This document shows, in pieces, positions 54,800 to 63,581 of a stretch of DNA of 64,000 nt. The notes below the pieces were generated by a model, which had not been told where the DNA came from, did no database searches, and saw nothing but the letters and a program-made list of their open reading frames with translations. Origin of the DNA: Bacillota bacterium (GTDB taxonomy: Bacteria > Bacillota > Clostridia > DSM-8532); the NCBI GenBank assembly GCA_023415825.1, contig JAEZJF010000015.1:124001-188000 (forward strand), written 5' to 3'. Numbering within the stretch: the first letter of the stretch is position 1; each line of letters begins with the position of its first letter. Position numbers and translations under genes: made by a program.

Positions 54800-55570
54800 T
54801 TATTTTATAAAGTCCTTCTTTCCTATCTTTATCCACCTGCAGAGCTTGTTTTCCATTAAATCAATAAGCTTAAAAATGACAAGTCCCATGATGCTCAAGG
54901 CCAGTATGCCGCTGAACATTTCCACATAGTTGACCATTAACCAGCTATTCATAATGAAATAGCCTATACCGTAGGTTGTTGCAAAGTTTTCGCCAAAGAA
55001 TAAAACGGAGATGCTCACCCCGATACAGATTCTTAAGGAGGTTATGATTTTAGGCATGACAGCCGGTAAAATCAGATGTCGATAGATCTGTCTTTTATTG
55101 AGTCCCAGAGATTGGACAGAATAAAAAAGCTCCTTGGGTATTTCCTTAACGCCGTCTCTTGCGGCCAGAATAATCTGAAAAACGATGATGATAATGATGA
55201 GCACAATCTTAGGTGTATTGCCAAGACCGAACAATATCATGAGTATGGGCAGGAAGGCTATCTTCGGCAACGGATAGAGTATATAAACAATGGGCGTTAT
55301 CCATGAATCTGCTCGTTTACTCATTCCAATCCAAAGGCCGATGATGCTTCCGAGCACCAATGAGATGATAATGGCTGCGCTTATTCTTGCTAAACTGACC
55401 AATAGATGCAGGCTCAATGTGGGGGAAATCTCAATAAAATTTATGAGGGTCTTAAAAGGAGAAGGTATTGCTGAGGAGCTTACAGTGAAATGAAGAATGT
55501 ACCAGAAGACTAACACAATAAAGCCTGCATATAAGGTTTTGTTATAAATAAGGACTTTAAGCTTCTTCAT
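54800..55570 (-). CDS. NitT/TauT-type ABC transporter permease
   Basis: A 256-aa permease with about six membrane segments and a SsuC/TauC-like EAA loop (ELFYSVQSLGLNKRQIYRHLILPAVMP in part). It works with the ATPase gene it overlaps by 14 bp and the binding protein upstream. Its family imports nitrate, sulfonates, thiamine precursors or similar small molecules. It is the last gene of a minus-strand operon. Confidence 0.88.
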   Translation of the reverse strand: MKKLKVLIYNKTLYAGFIVLVFWYILHFTVSSSAIPSPFKTLINFIEISPTLSLHLLVSLARISAAIIISLVLGSIIGLWIGMSKRADSWITPIVYILYPLPKIAFLPILMILFGLGNTPKIVLIIIIIVFQIILAARDGVKEIPKELFYSVQSLGLNKRQIYRHLILPAVMPKIITSLRICIGVSISVLFFGENFATTYGIGYFIMNSWLMVNYVEMFSGILALSIMGLVIFKLIDLMENKLCRWIKIGKKDFIK

Positions 55571-56285
55571 TTAACCACGCCCTCACCTTAATGCACATTT
55601 TGTAGAACTCCGGGTTATTTCGATAATCCTCGGTGCCAAAATAGGTGTTCTGAAGGATGTGCCTGATTTTTCCTTTATCCATCACCACAATTTTTTGACC
55701 AAGAAACACAGCCTCCTCAATATTATGGGTTACCATAACCAATGTGATCTTTTGTTCTTTATAGATCTTCAGAATCAGATTCTGGAGGTGTTCCTTTATT
55801 ATGGCATCCAGTGCTGAGGAGGCTTCATCCATAAGAAGCAAATCAGGCTCCAGGACTATAGCCCTTCCGATAGCAACCCTTTGCTTTTGCCCGCCGCTCA
55901 GCTCGCCCGGAAATTTATCAGCACAATCTTCAATTCCCAGGCTTTTTAATACAGTGGACACCTTGGCGTTGACTTTATCTTTTATAAAACCTCTGGCTCT
56001 TAATGGGAAAGCGATATTGTCCCAGGCGTTCTTCCAGGGCAGCAGGCCATAGTCTTGGAGGATTAAGCTTGTACTTTTTCTTACGTCATTGAGTTTCTGA
56101 CCGCTGATTGTGATACTTCCGGATTTCGGCTTGATAATTCCTGCCAGGGCGTATAAAAGTGTGGTTTTACCACAGCCTGATTCACCGATTACAGCGCAGG
56201 TGGTATTTTTCTCAATACTCAGAGAAAAGTTGTCTAAAGCTCTTTCTTCACCGTAACATACTCCTAGGTTCTCTACTTCAATCAA
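55557..56285 (-). CDS. NitT/TauT-type ABC transporter ATP-binding protein
   Basis: A 242-aa SsuB/TauB-like ATPase with Walker A GESGCGKTT, LSGGQKQR and LLLMDEASSALD, plus the H-loop VTHN. It overlaps the upstream binding-protein gene by 4 bp (ATGA) and the downstream permease by 14 bp, showing tight translational coupling. Transport substrate unknown. Confidence 0.92.
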   Translation of the reverse strand: MIEVENLGVCYGEERALDNFSLSIEKNTTCAVIGESGCGKTTLLYALAGIIKPKSGSITISGQKLNDVRKSTSLILQDYGLLPWKNAWDNIAFPLRARGFIKDKVNAKVSTVLKSLGIEDCADKFPGELSGGQKQRVAIGRAIVLEPDLLLMDEASSALDAIIKEHLQNLILKIYKEQKITLVMVTHNIEEAVFLGQKIVVMDKGKIRHILQNTYFGTEDYRNNPEFYKMCIKVRAWLNEEA

Positions 56286-57196
56286 TTTACAAATTTCCCT
56301 TCGACCAGATCTTCATAATTGAGATTGATGGTTTTCTTTATAACCTTTTCGTTCCAATCCATTACACCTCGCAGGTATTCCTCGCTGGGGACCCTTGCAC
56401 TGTTATACACTGGCATAATAATCTTTTCCTTGGTTTCAGGCTTTAGCTTAAGAACTTCTATGAGTATGTCCCTTGCTTCACTGTCATTTTTATTGATCTC
56501 TTTAACCGCTTTGTTATATGCTTCATGGAACAGCTTAATTTCCTTTTCTTTGTCTTTAATGGCCTCTCCCGTAAAGACCATGACATCGGGTGAAAATTCA
56601 TCATTGTTTTCAATGACCTTCTTGGTGAGTCCGGCCAATTCCCCCTGGGAGGCCATGGGCTCAGGAATAACTGCCATATCAAGGTTTCCTGTACTGATCA
56701 TTTCAAGCCTTGCAGGAATCTCATTGATATAAACTTTTTCTACAATATATTTACCTTCCAGGCTCTTGTCCGATAAATAGTTCGTTACACTGACTTCCAT
56801 CATGCCTGCCTTGATTTTCTTTTTTTCTTCAAAGTCTTTTTTGATTAAAAAAGGAAAGACGCCGTCGGTGCTTGTGGTGACCTTGATATCAAACCCGTTT
56901 TCAACATTGTTGACCAGAGCGATAACATCAGTCATTGCACCATCAAGCTCACCGCTTTGAAGAGCACCCTGCCTGTTCATAGCGTTTGTATAGACCTGAA
57001 CTTCAATATTCAGGCCAAGATCTTTAAAATAGCCTTTTTTGTCGGCCAAAAATATGGGGGCAGAATCAACCGCGGGCATGACACCGATCTTCAGGCTTAA
57101 ATTTTTGTTAGAGCCAGTACTCTTTAATCCGCAACCAGTTGCTAATAGCGTAGTGGCTACTAAAAGTACTGATAATAGTTTAGACATTTTATTCAT
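56282..57196 (-). CDS. NitT/TauT-type ABC transporter substrate-binding lipoprotein
   Basis: A 304-aa binding protein with lipobox ATGC (near residue 22) and an NMT1/SsuA-like body (GVMPAVDSAPIFLADKKGYFKDLGL in part). It should bind a small organic ligand such as a sulfonate or a pyrimidine/thiamine precursor. The start at 57196 follows AAGGAG nine bases away; an upstream ATG at 57232 lacks a site. No riboswitch such as TPP or SAM was recognised upstream to point to a ligand. Confidence 0.87.
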   Translation of the reverse strand: MNKMSKLLSVLLVATTLLATGCGLKSTGSNKNLSLKIGVMPAVDSAPIFLADKKGYFKDLGLNIEVQVYTNAMNRQGALQSGELDGAMTDVIALVNNVENGFDIKVTTSTDGVFPFLIKKDFEEKKKIKAGMMEVSVTNYLSDKSLEGKYIVEKVYINEIPARLEMISTGNLDMAVIPEPMASQGELAGLTKKVIENNDEFSPDVMVFTGEAIKDKEKEIKLFHEAYNKAVKEINKNDSEARDILIEVLKLKPETKEKIIMPVYNSARVPSEEYLRGVMDWNEKVIKKTINLNYEDLVEGKFVN

Positions 57197-57446
57197 TGTG
57201 CTTTTCTCCTTAAGCTGTTTGTTTGTGAACATTGTAAGCTTCCTCTATTTTATGTCCGTACTGGAAATAAATCAATCTTTTCATTGTGAAGGATTGGCCA
57301 GCTCTATGCTGCAAATTTGTGTATGCAAGAGTAAATAGTATCTTTAGTCAATACCCGTTGGCACAGGATTCAACGGCAGTCAACAACGTGATAAATTCAG
57401 GGGTTCAAAGAAGTTCAGGACTTCTAAAATAATTTATGGAAACCTA

Positions 57447-57475
57447 TTGACAAATAGTAACCCAGGGTGTAAACT
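57447..57475 (+). promoter_or_regulatory. Promoter of the T-box/liv operon
   Basis: TTGACA (57447-57452), a 17-bp spacer and TAAACT (57470-57475) form a good sigma-A promoter. Transcription starting near 57482 would include the complete T-box leader. Confidence 0.6.
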
Positions 57476-57524
57476 GACAGACAATAATATTGAAAATTGC
57501 ATTGAATGGGAAAATAGCATAAGG

Positions 57525-57805
57525 TAAAAACTACAGAAAACTTATCGTTTGCTGAGAGATAAGGTTCACACCTGTGTGAAAAATCCCCCAGGAGCAGTCC
57601 GCTGAACAATGTACACAGTTTAAGTAAGCGGGACCGGTTGACAACCGTTATCATGTCAACATTTCAAGAGTATGCTAAGCCAATCGCGAGGCATATGCTT
57701 AGAGATGTTTTGAGGGGTTGCCGTTTTCGGCAGCAAAAAGAGTGGTACCGCAGAACGATGAAGTTTTGTCTCTTGAGAAGTCTAGAGGCAGGACTTTTTT
57801 TATAT
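57525..57805 (+). ncRNA. T-box leader riboswitch controlling the liv operon
   Basis: The T-box sequence GAGTGGTACCGCAG (57740-57753) is unmistakable. Upstream it is preceded by stem III (GTTGCCG-TTTT-CGGCAGC, 57717-57734), and by a stem I with the GAGAGAT and GGAGCAG bulge segments (57554-57596) and the GCTGAAC element before the specifier loop (57601-57607). Downstream a terminator stem pairs AAGTTTTGTCTCT (57761-57773) with AGAGGCAGGACTTTTTTT (57784-57801), G-U wobbles included. Uncharged tRNA binding would favour antitermination and transporter synthesis. The specifier triplet cannot be settled; candidates near 57608-57616 include AAT, GTA and TAC. Confidence 0.87.
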
Positions 57806-57896
57806 CCAAAAGTGGTTTTTCCAGTTAGGGATGATTACTCCTTCGCTGGAGATCTACATAAAAAGCTAAAATAAAATGAGATGAGGAGAGAGGAAT

Positions 57897-59057
57897 ATGA
57901 AGAAAAAGCTTAGCATTTTACTTATGGTTGTAATGGCAGTGTCGCTTTTAGCAGGCTGTGGAGGACCAGCTGCCAATACCAATACCAATGAGATTAAAAT
58001 TGGTATCAACTATGAGTTGTCCAAGGATGTGGCGACTTATGGACAGGCTTCAGTTGAGGGCATTGAGCTTGCTATTGAAGAAATCAACGCTGCCGGTGGA
58101 ATAAACGGTAAATTACTTAAAGCAGTCAAGTACGACAATGAATCTGATAAAGCTCAAGCTACCACGCTTGCAACCAAGCTTATGACACAGGACAAAGTCT
58201 TAGCTGTCCTAGGTCCTGCAACCTCAGGTGCCTTTAAGGCAACTATTCCTGTTGCCTTGAAAAATAAGGTTCCTGTTATTTCCGGTTCTGCTACTGCTGA
58301 TGATGTTACAGTGGATGCCTCCGGTGTAAAGGAATATGCCTTCCGTATCTGTTTCAATGATTCCTACCAAGGAACTGCAATGGCTAACTTTGCATATAAC
58401 AACCTCTCAAAGAGAAAGGCTGTTATTATCATGGACAGCTCCAGCGATTATGGTAAGGGACTTGCCGCAAATTTCGATCAAACCTTTAAAGCAGCCGGTG
58501 GAACTATCGTAACTCAGGAAGCCTATGTTGCAAAGGATACAGATTTTAATGCGATTTTGACCAAGATCAAGGGTATGGATTTTGATGTTATCTTCATTCC
58601 CGGTTACTATAATGAAGCGGGTCTGATCATAAAACAAGCACGTGCTTTAGGAATTAATGTTCCTGTTCTGGGTGCTGACGGTTTTGATTCTCCCGTCCTT
58701 TTGGAGCTTGCCGGCGCTGAAGCATTAAATGATGTATACTTCTCCAACCACTATTCCTCACTGGACCAAGATCCCGCGGTTCAAAATTTTATCAAAAATT
58801 TTAAAGCAAAATATAAGAAAGAACCCGACGCATTCAATGCCCTTGGTTATGACCTAGCTAAGTTTGTTGCCGATGGTATTGCCCGTTCAGAAAAGCTTAG
58901 CGGTGAATCTGTTAAGAATGCTCTTGCAGCTACCGAGAACTTTTCAGGTGTTACCGGCTCCTTTAGTGTTGATGAAAACCACAATCCTGTAAAAGCGCTT
59001 GTCGTTATCGGTTTGAAAAACGGTGCACAAGATACAATCGTCAGAGCTGGTAAATAA
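57897..59057 (+). CDS. livK: Branched-chain amino acid ABC transporter substrate-binding lipoprotein LivK/LivJ-like
   Basis: A 386-aa exported lipoprotein with lipobox LAGC (Cys21). The two-lobed LivJ/LivK body shows the KIGINYELSKDVATYGQ N-terminus and the AINEINAAGGINGK segment (as IEEINAAGGINGK), typical of leucine/isoleucine/valine receptors, though some members bind other ligands. GAGGAGAG precedes ATG 57897. It follows a T-box leader, so expression answers to tRNA charging, and precedes four transport genes. Confidence 0.92.
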   Translation: MKKKLSILLMVVMAVSLLAGCGGPAANTNTNEIKIGINYELSKDVATYGQASVEGIELAIEEINAAGGINGKLLKAVKYDNESDKAQATTLATKLMTQDKVLAVLGPATSGAFKATIPVALKNKVPVISGSATADDVTVDASGVKEYAFRICFNDSYQGTAMANFAYNNLSKRKAVIIMDSSSDYGKGLAANFDQTFKAAGGTIVTQEAYVAKDTDFNAILTKIKGMDFDVIFIPGYYNEAGLIIKQARALGINVPVLGADGFDSPVLLELAGAEALNDVYFSNHYSSLDQDPAVQNFIKNFKAKYKKEPDAFNALGYDLAKFVADGIARSEKLSGESVKNALAATENFSGVTGSFSVDENHNPVKALVVIGLKNGAQDTIVRAGK

Positions 59058-59077
59058 TTTTATATAAAAAAGAAGTT

Positions 59078-59117
59078 ACATATAAGTGAGGACAGTAATA
59101 TGCCCTCACTTATATGT
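59078..59117 (+). terminator. Strong hairpin between livK and livH
   Basis: ACATATAAGTGAGG (59078-59091) pairs perfectly with CCTCACTTATATGT (59104-59117). T-rich sequence follows only after about 14 bases, so it is more likely a partial terminator or 3-prime-end stabiliser that keeps livK in excess of the membrane parts. Confidence 0.6.
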
Positions 59118-59252
59118 GTTTGATGATTGTTTTTTTAATACAGCGGTTGTGTTGAAGCGCTATTTTCCGTATAATAGAGTCATTCAAAAACATAATCGTG
59201 GACTACACCTCTTATAAAAAAATCATTGGCAATAGAAAGAAGGGGCATAAAC

Positions 59253-60137
59253 GTGGAACAACTCTTACAACAAGTTATTAATGGCATATCGCTGGGCAGT
59301 ATCTATGCCTTGATTGCCCTAGGGTATACCATGGTTTATGGTATCATTAAACTTATTAATTTTGCTCATAGTGATGTATATATGATAGGTGCCTATATCG
59401 GCTATTTTTGTATGACATCACTTCGCATTGGTTTTTTGCCATCTCTAATTGTTGCCATGGTTGTTTGTACCTTACTTGGTGTGACTATCGAGAAAATTGC
59501 TTATAAACCCTTGAGAAATGCCACAAGGATTGCTGTGCTTATCACAGCAATCGGGGTCTCGATGTTTATACAATATGTAACCATGTTTTTTGTTGGACCT
59601 AATGTACGATCTTATCCACCCATGACAGGTATTATAGCTGAAACTTTTAAACTTGGCGGTATTGTAATTTCCATGCAGCAGGTTCTCATTGTAGGGATTA
59701 CCGTCATTCTCATGATACTGCTTCAGTTTATTGTTAAAAAAACAAGAATAGGCAAAGCCATGCGTGCCGTTTCTCTGGACAGTGATGCTGCTGAACTCAT
59801 GGGTATCAATGTCAACACGACCATTTCCTTTACTTTTGCGTTGGGTTCAGCCTTAGCGGGAGCCGCCGGTGTTCTGGTTGGTGTTTACTATAATTCAATC
59901 AATCCTCTTATGGGGACGTTGCCCGGCTTGAAGGCTTTTGTTGCGGCTGTTTTTGGTGGTATTGGTATCATTCCCGGCGCCATGATCGGTGGTTATTTTA
60001 TAGGTATTGTTGAAGTATTCGTTTCAGGCTACAGTAACTCCATGTACAGGGATGGGGTTGTCTTTGCAATCTTAATCCTGGTTCTTATCTTGAAACCAGC
60101 AGGATTACTTGGCAAAAATTCGAGAGAGAAGGTGTAA
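59253..60137 (+). CDS. livH: Branched-chain amino acid ABC permease LivH-like
   Basis: A 294-aa membrane permease with eight or so helices and the SLGSIYALIALGYTMVYG(II) N-terminus characteristic of LivH. It starts at GTG 59253, seven bases after AAGAAGGGG; a TTG at 59226 has no ribosome site. It pairs with LivM encoded 4 bp downstream. Confidence 0.93.
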   Translation: MEQLLQQVINGISLGSIYALIALGYTMVYGIIKLINFAHSDVYMIGAYIGYFCMTSLRIGFLPSLIVAMVVCTLLGVTIEKIAYKPLRNATRIAVLITAIGVSMFIQYVTMFFVGPNVRSYPPMTGIIAETFKLGGIVISMQQVLIVGITVILMILLQFIVKKTRIGKAMRAVSLDSDAAELMGINVNTTISFTFALGSALAGAAGVLVGVYYNSINPLMGTLPGLKAFVAAVFGGIGIIPGAMIGGYFIGIVEVFVSGYSNSMYRDGVVFAILILVLILKPAGLLGKNSREKV

Positions 60138-60141
60138 TGAG

Positions 60142-61110
60142 GTGACAAAATTATTAAAATCCAGTGGTGGCAAGCAGCTTGGTTTGCTGATATTCACCTT
60201 CGCTATCGTTCAGGTGCTCATTTCTTTGAATATTATCAACGATTTTTTACAGGCAACCTTAGCTACAATTTGTATTAATATTATACTGGCGGTCAGTCTT
60301 AACCTCATTACCGGCTTTACGGGCCTGTTCTCCTTGGGGCATGCTGGCTTTATGTCGATAGGCGCATATGTTTGCGCTATTATAACCCTACGGATGCCGA
60401 CAGTTCCGGGTTTTCTCCTGGGTGTAGCTTCTGGGGCCGTAGCAGCCGCACTGGTGGGTTGCTTAGTTGGTCTCCCGACCTTACGACTGAGAGGCGATTA
60501 TCTTGCGATTGCAACCCTCGGTATGTCGGAGATCATTCGAATTGTATTCCTTAATTTAAAAATAACCAATGGTGCAGCGGGACTTCAAGGTATTCCCCAA
60601 TTTGTTAATTGGGTATGGTTGTTTATCTTCACAGCAGGAACCCTTATTATTATTTCAAACTTTATTAAATCCTCCCATGGCAGAGCATGTATTTCCATTC
60701 GAGAGGATGAGATTGCTGCAGAGGCCATGGGCATCAATACGACAAAATATAAGGTTATATCCTTTACCGTCGGGGCATTCTTTGCAGGAATTGCAGGAGC
60801 TCTCTATGCATCTTATTTTTATTTCTTAAGTCCGGATACATTTGGATTTTCAAAGTCCATCGACATACTGGTTATAGTCGTTTTTGGCGGATTAGGAAGC
60901 ATTTCAGGCTCATTGATCTCTGCTGTCCTGTTAGCCCTTATATCTACCTATTTGCAGTCTTTCTCTGAGATTCGAATGATTCTGTATGCGCTACTCTTGA
61001 TTATAATCATGATTTTCCGCCCCGGGGGTATCATGGGTTCCAAGGAAGTGTCGCTTTCAATGTTCAATAAGCTGGGTGATCGGTTTAAATCCGGGAAAGG
61101 AAGGGTTTAG
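60142..61110 (+). CDS. livM: Branched-chain amino acid ABC permease LivM-like
   Basis: A 322-aa permease with about ten hydrophobic segments, the NLITGFTGLFSLGHAGFM landmark and the GGLGSISG motif of LivM. It starts at GTG 60142 behind GAGAAGG, 4 bp after livH; an ATG at 60109 would overlap livH by 29 bp. It forms the LivHM channel. Confidence 0.93.
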   Translation: MTKLLKSSGGKQLGLLIFTFAIVQVLISLNIINDFLQATLATICINIILAVSLNLITGFTGLFSLGHAGFMSIGAYVCAIITLRMPTVPGFLLGVASGAVAAALVGCLVGLPTLRLRGDYLAIATLGMSEIIRIVFLNLKITNGAAGLQGIPQFVNWVWLFIFTAGTLIIISNFIKSSHGRACISIREDEIAAEAMGINTTKYKVISFTVGAFFAGIAGALYASYFYFLSPDTFGFSKSIDILVIVVFGGLGSISGSLISAVLLALISTYLQSFSEIRMILYALLLIIIMIFRPGGIMGSKEVSLSMFNKLGDRFKSGKGRV

Positions 61111-61112
61111 AT

Positions 61113-61898
61113 ATGTCCATATTAAAAGTAAGTAAATTAACTAAATCCTTCGGCGGGCTGACCGCGGTTTCTAATGTCAATATGGAAATCAAGCAGGGTG
61201 AGCTGGTAGGTCTGATAGGCCCAAACGGTGCCGGTAAGACTACCCTTTTCAATCTTTTGACAGGCGTCTATGTGCCCACATCGGGTACCATAACCCTGCA
61301 CCAAGAGGGAAGTGAAAAAGCTTTGCAGGGTTTAAAGCCCTATACTATATGTAAAGCCGGTCTGGCTCGGACATTCCAAAATATCCGTCTGTTCAAGGAT
61401 CTATCCGTTCTTGATAATGTACGCATTGCTATGCATCAAAATGTCAAGTATGGCTTGTTTTCAAGTTTTCTTCATCTTCCTTCCTATGTCAGGGAAGAAG
61501 AAAAACTCATTGAGAAGAGTATGGAGCTCTTAAAGATACTAGGGCTTGATAACAAAAAAGAAGAACTGGCAAAAAACCTCCCCTACGGTGAGCAACGTCA
61601 CCTGGAGATTGCTCGTGCTCTTGCAACCCATCCTACGTTGCTGCTTCTGGACGAGCCCGCAGCAGGTATGAATCCGGCAGAGACGGCCCAATTGACGGAG
61701 CTTATCGGCTGGATCAGGGAGAAATTCAAGCTTACCATTCTGTTGATTGAGCATGACATGTCACTTGTTATGAAAATCTGCGAGCGTATTTATGTTCTGG
61801 ACTATGGTATGATCATTGCCAACGGAACTCCGGATGAGATTAAAACGAATAAGCGCGTTATTGAAGCTTATTTGGGGGAGGATGTCAGCAATGCTTGA
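61113..61898 (+). CDS. livG: Branched-chain amino acid ABC ATPase LivG-like
   Basis: A 261-aa ATPase with Walker A GPNGAGKTT, LPYGEQR(H) in place of the usual LSGGQ signature as normal for LivG, Walker B LLLLDEPAAGMNP and the GLARTFQNIRLFKDLS Q-loop. Length suits LivG. It begins 2 bp after livM. It overlaps livF by 8 bp. Confidence 0.94.
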   Translation: MSILKVSKLTKSFGGLTAVSNVNMEIKQGELVGLIGPNGAGKTTLFNLLTGVYVPTSGTITLHQEGSEKALQGLKPYTICKAGLARTFQNIRLFKDLSVLDNVRIAMHQNVKYGLFSSFLHLPSYVREEEKLIEKSMELLKILGLDNKKEELAKNLPYGEQRHLEIARALATHPTLLLLDEPAAGMNPAETAQLTELIGWIREKFKLTILLIEHDMSLVMKICERIYVLDYGMIIANGTPDEIKTNKRVIEAYLGEDVSNA

Positions 61899-62595
61899 AA
61901 TTAAAAATATAGATGTACATTTTGGTGTAATCCATGCCTTAAAAAATGTTTCTCTTACTGTTAAAGATGGGGAGATTGTTACCCTTATAGGTGCCAATGG
62001 TGCCGGAAAGACCACAACCCTGCGCACCGCCTCAGGTTTGAAAAAGCCTACTAACGGTGAAATTCTGCTGGATGGTGTTAATATTACATCCAAATCTGCT
62101 CAGGAAAGAGTACAGATGGGAATATCCCAGGTTCCTGAAGGGCGAAGGGTGTTTTCCACCATGACGGTTTTGGAAAATCTTGAGCTGGGGGCCTATCTTC
62201 GGCGGGATAAGGAAAATATCGCAAAGGATCTGAAGATAGTTTATGAGCGCTTTCCCATCCTGGCTGACAGGAAAAAGCAGGCTGCCGGTACTTTGTCGGG
62301 CGGAGAGCAGCAAATGCTTGCTATAGGCCGTGCCCTTATGAGCCGTCCTAAGATTCTTTTCCTCGATGAACCCTCCATGGGCCTGGCCCCTTTGCTGGTT
62401 CAGGAAATATTTAGTATAATAAAAGATATAAACCAAACAGGGACCACTATCCTTCTGGTAGAACAAAACGCAAGCATGGCCCTTCAAATTGCGACGAATG
62501 CCTATGTCATGGAGAATGGCTCCATCGTTTTATCCGGATCAGGAGCCGACCTCATGAAGAGTGATGATATTAAAAAAGCCTATTTAGGAGGTTAG
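61891..62595 (+). CDS. livF: Branched-chain amino acid ABC ATPase LivF-like
   Basis: A 235-aa ATPase with Walker A GANGAGKTT, QVPEGRRVF, LSGGEQQM and ILFLDEPSMGLAP, the standard LivF pattern. The start at 61891 follows GGGGGAGGATG and overlaps the livG stop by 8 bp; a longer frame from 61816 would run deep into livG and is unlikely. Pairs with LivG. Confidence 0.94.
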   Translation: MLEIKNIDVHFGVIHALKNVSLTVKDGEIVTLIGANGAGKTTTLRTASGLKKPTNGEILLDGVNITSKSAQERVQMGISQVPEGRRVFSTMTVLENLELGAYLRRDKENIAKDLKIVYERFPILADRKKQAAGTLSGGEQQMLAIGRALMSRPKILFLDEPSMGLAPLLVQEIFSIIKDINQTGTTILLVEQNASMALQIATNAYVMENGSIVLSGSGADLMKSDDIKKAYLGG

Positions 62596-62599
62596 AATT

Positions 62600-63241
62600 A
62601 TGTTTGTAAAAAACAAGATGACTGCGAATCCTTTCACTATCTCTCCGGATCAGACCATACCGGATGCCCATGAAATTATGGCGCAGAACGGTGTTAAACG
62701 TCTACCTGTAATGAAAAACGGCAAGCTGGTGGGAATTGTTTCAAAAGAGGACATCACGCAGGCGTCCCCCTCCAAGGCAACGACCTTCAGCATGGGTGAA
62801 ATCACTTACCTGCTAGCCAAAACGAAAATCAGTCAGATCATGACAAAAGACCCTATTTCGATTTCCTCCAGCGCACTGTTGGAAGAGGCTGCAACCTTAA
62901 TGCGAGATAATAATGTCAGCTTTTTACCGGTGGTTGATGATGGCAAGCTGGTTGGTATTATCACAGAAAGTGATATCTTTGATTCTTTCATTGAACTGTT
63001 AGGCTTCCGTGAACCAGGCACACGGCTTACAGTCGAAGCCGATGATGCTCCCGGGATTATGTCCAACCTGACCAGTATTATTGGAAGGTTTGGCGCAAAT
63101 ATTACTCATGTGGCTGTATATCGCGGCGCAAACGGCAAAAGTGCTGTTGTAGTTGGTATTAATTCTCTCAATACGGCCGAAGTGGAAAAATCCATTGAAG
63201 AGAAGGGCTTTAAAATACTGTATAAGCTGCAAAACAAATAA
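62600..63241 (+). CDS. CBS-pair and ACT-domain protein (AcuB-like)
   Basis: A 213-aa cytoplasmic protein with two CBS motifs (about 1-55 and 75-132) and a C-terminal ACT domain (about 140-213, VEADDAPGIMSNLTSIIGRFGANITHVAV in part). CBS pairs bind adenosine nucleotides and ACT domains commonly bind amino acids. AGGAGG precedes ATG 62600, 4 bp after livF, so it is the last gene of the liv operon. A role as an energy/amino-acid sensor for the transporter or its catabolism is likely but not proven; AcuB relatives are linked to acetoin use in bacilli. Confidence 0.85.
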   Translation: MFVKNKMTANPFTISPDQTIPDAHEIMAQNGVKRLPVMKNGKLVGIVSKEDITQASPSKATTFSMGEITYLLAKTKISQIMTKDPISISSSALLEEAATLMRDNNVSFLPVVDDGKLVGIITESDIFDSFIELLGFREPGTRLTVEADDAPGIMSNLTSIIGRFGANITHVAVYRGANGKSAVVVGINSLNTAEVEKSIEEKGFKILYKLQNK

Positions 63242-63581
63242 ATAATGTTGATTATTAAAATCATGATTACCTTAGAAATCCTGTCCTACAATGTTAGAAT
63301 AGGCTAAAAGTTTGGTATAAACTTATAGGTACAGATTAATTTGGGAGCTTGAGGTGCGTACCAGCTGGTACGCACCTCTGTTTTTAAGAAAGATCATACT
63401 GTTCCCCGAGAGTATATTAAAATTGATGGATATACTAATACGGATAATTAAGATTTTAAGAGGCGTAACTTGTTTCAGATACCTGTTTTACAAGGATGAC
63501 AAGTCGCTCAGCAAATAGAATCGAGTATTGGCTGCCTTACATGAAATGAAGCTAGCGGGGTTTTGATGAAGGAGATTATTA
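63242..63581. other. Intergenic region with the liv terminator and the ftsH leader
   Basis: A 340-bp gap. It holds the terminator described separately at 63351, then AT-rich DNA that must contain the ftsH promoter; no -35/-10 pair is clear (TTGATG near 63423 with TAATTA 16 bp on is a weak candidate). No further gene is seen. Confidence 0.5.
63351..63385 (+). terminator. Terminator of the liv operon
   Basis: GAGGTGCGTACCAG and CTGGTACGCACCTC form a perfect 14-bp inverted repeat, followed by TGTTTTT. Very stable intrinsic terminator at the end of livK-H-M-G-F and the CBS-ACT gene. Confidence 0.85.

Noticed and set aside
57638..57874. Open frame of 78 codons upstream of livK
   Set aside because: It lies across the T-box antiterminator and terminator; base pairing, not coding, explains the sequence, and no ribosome site is present.
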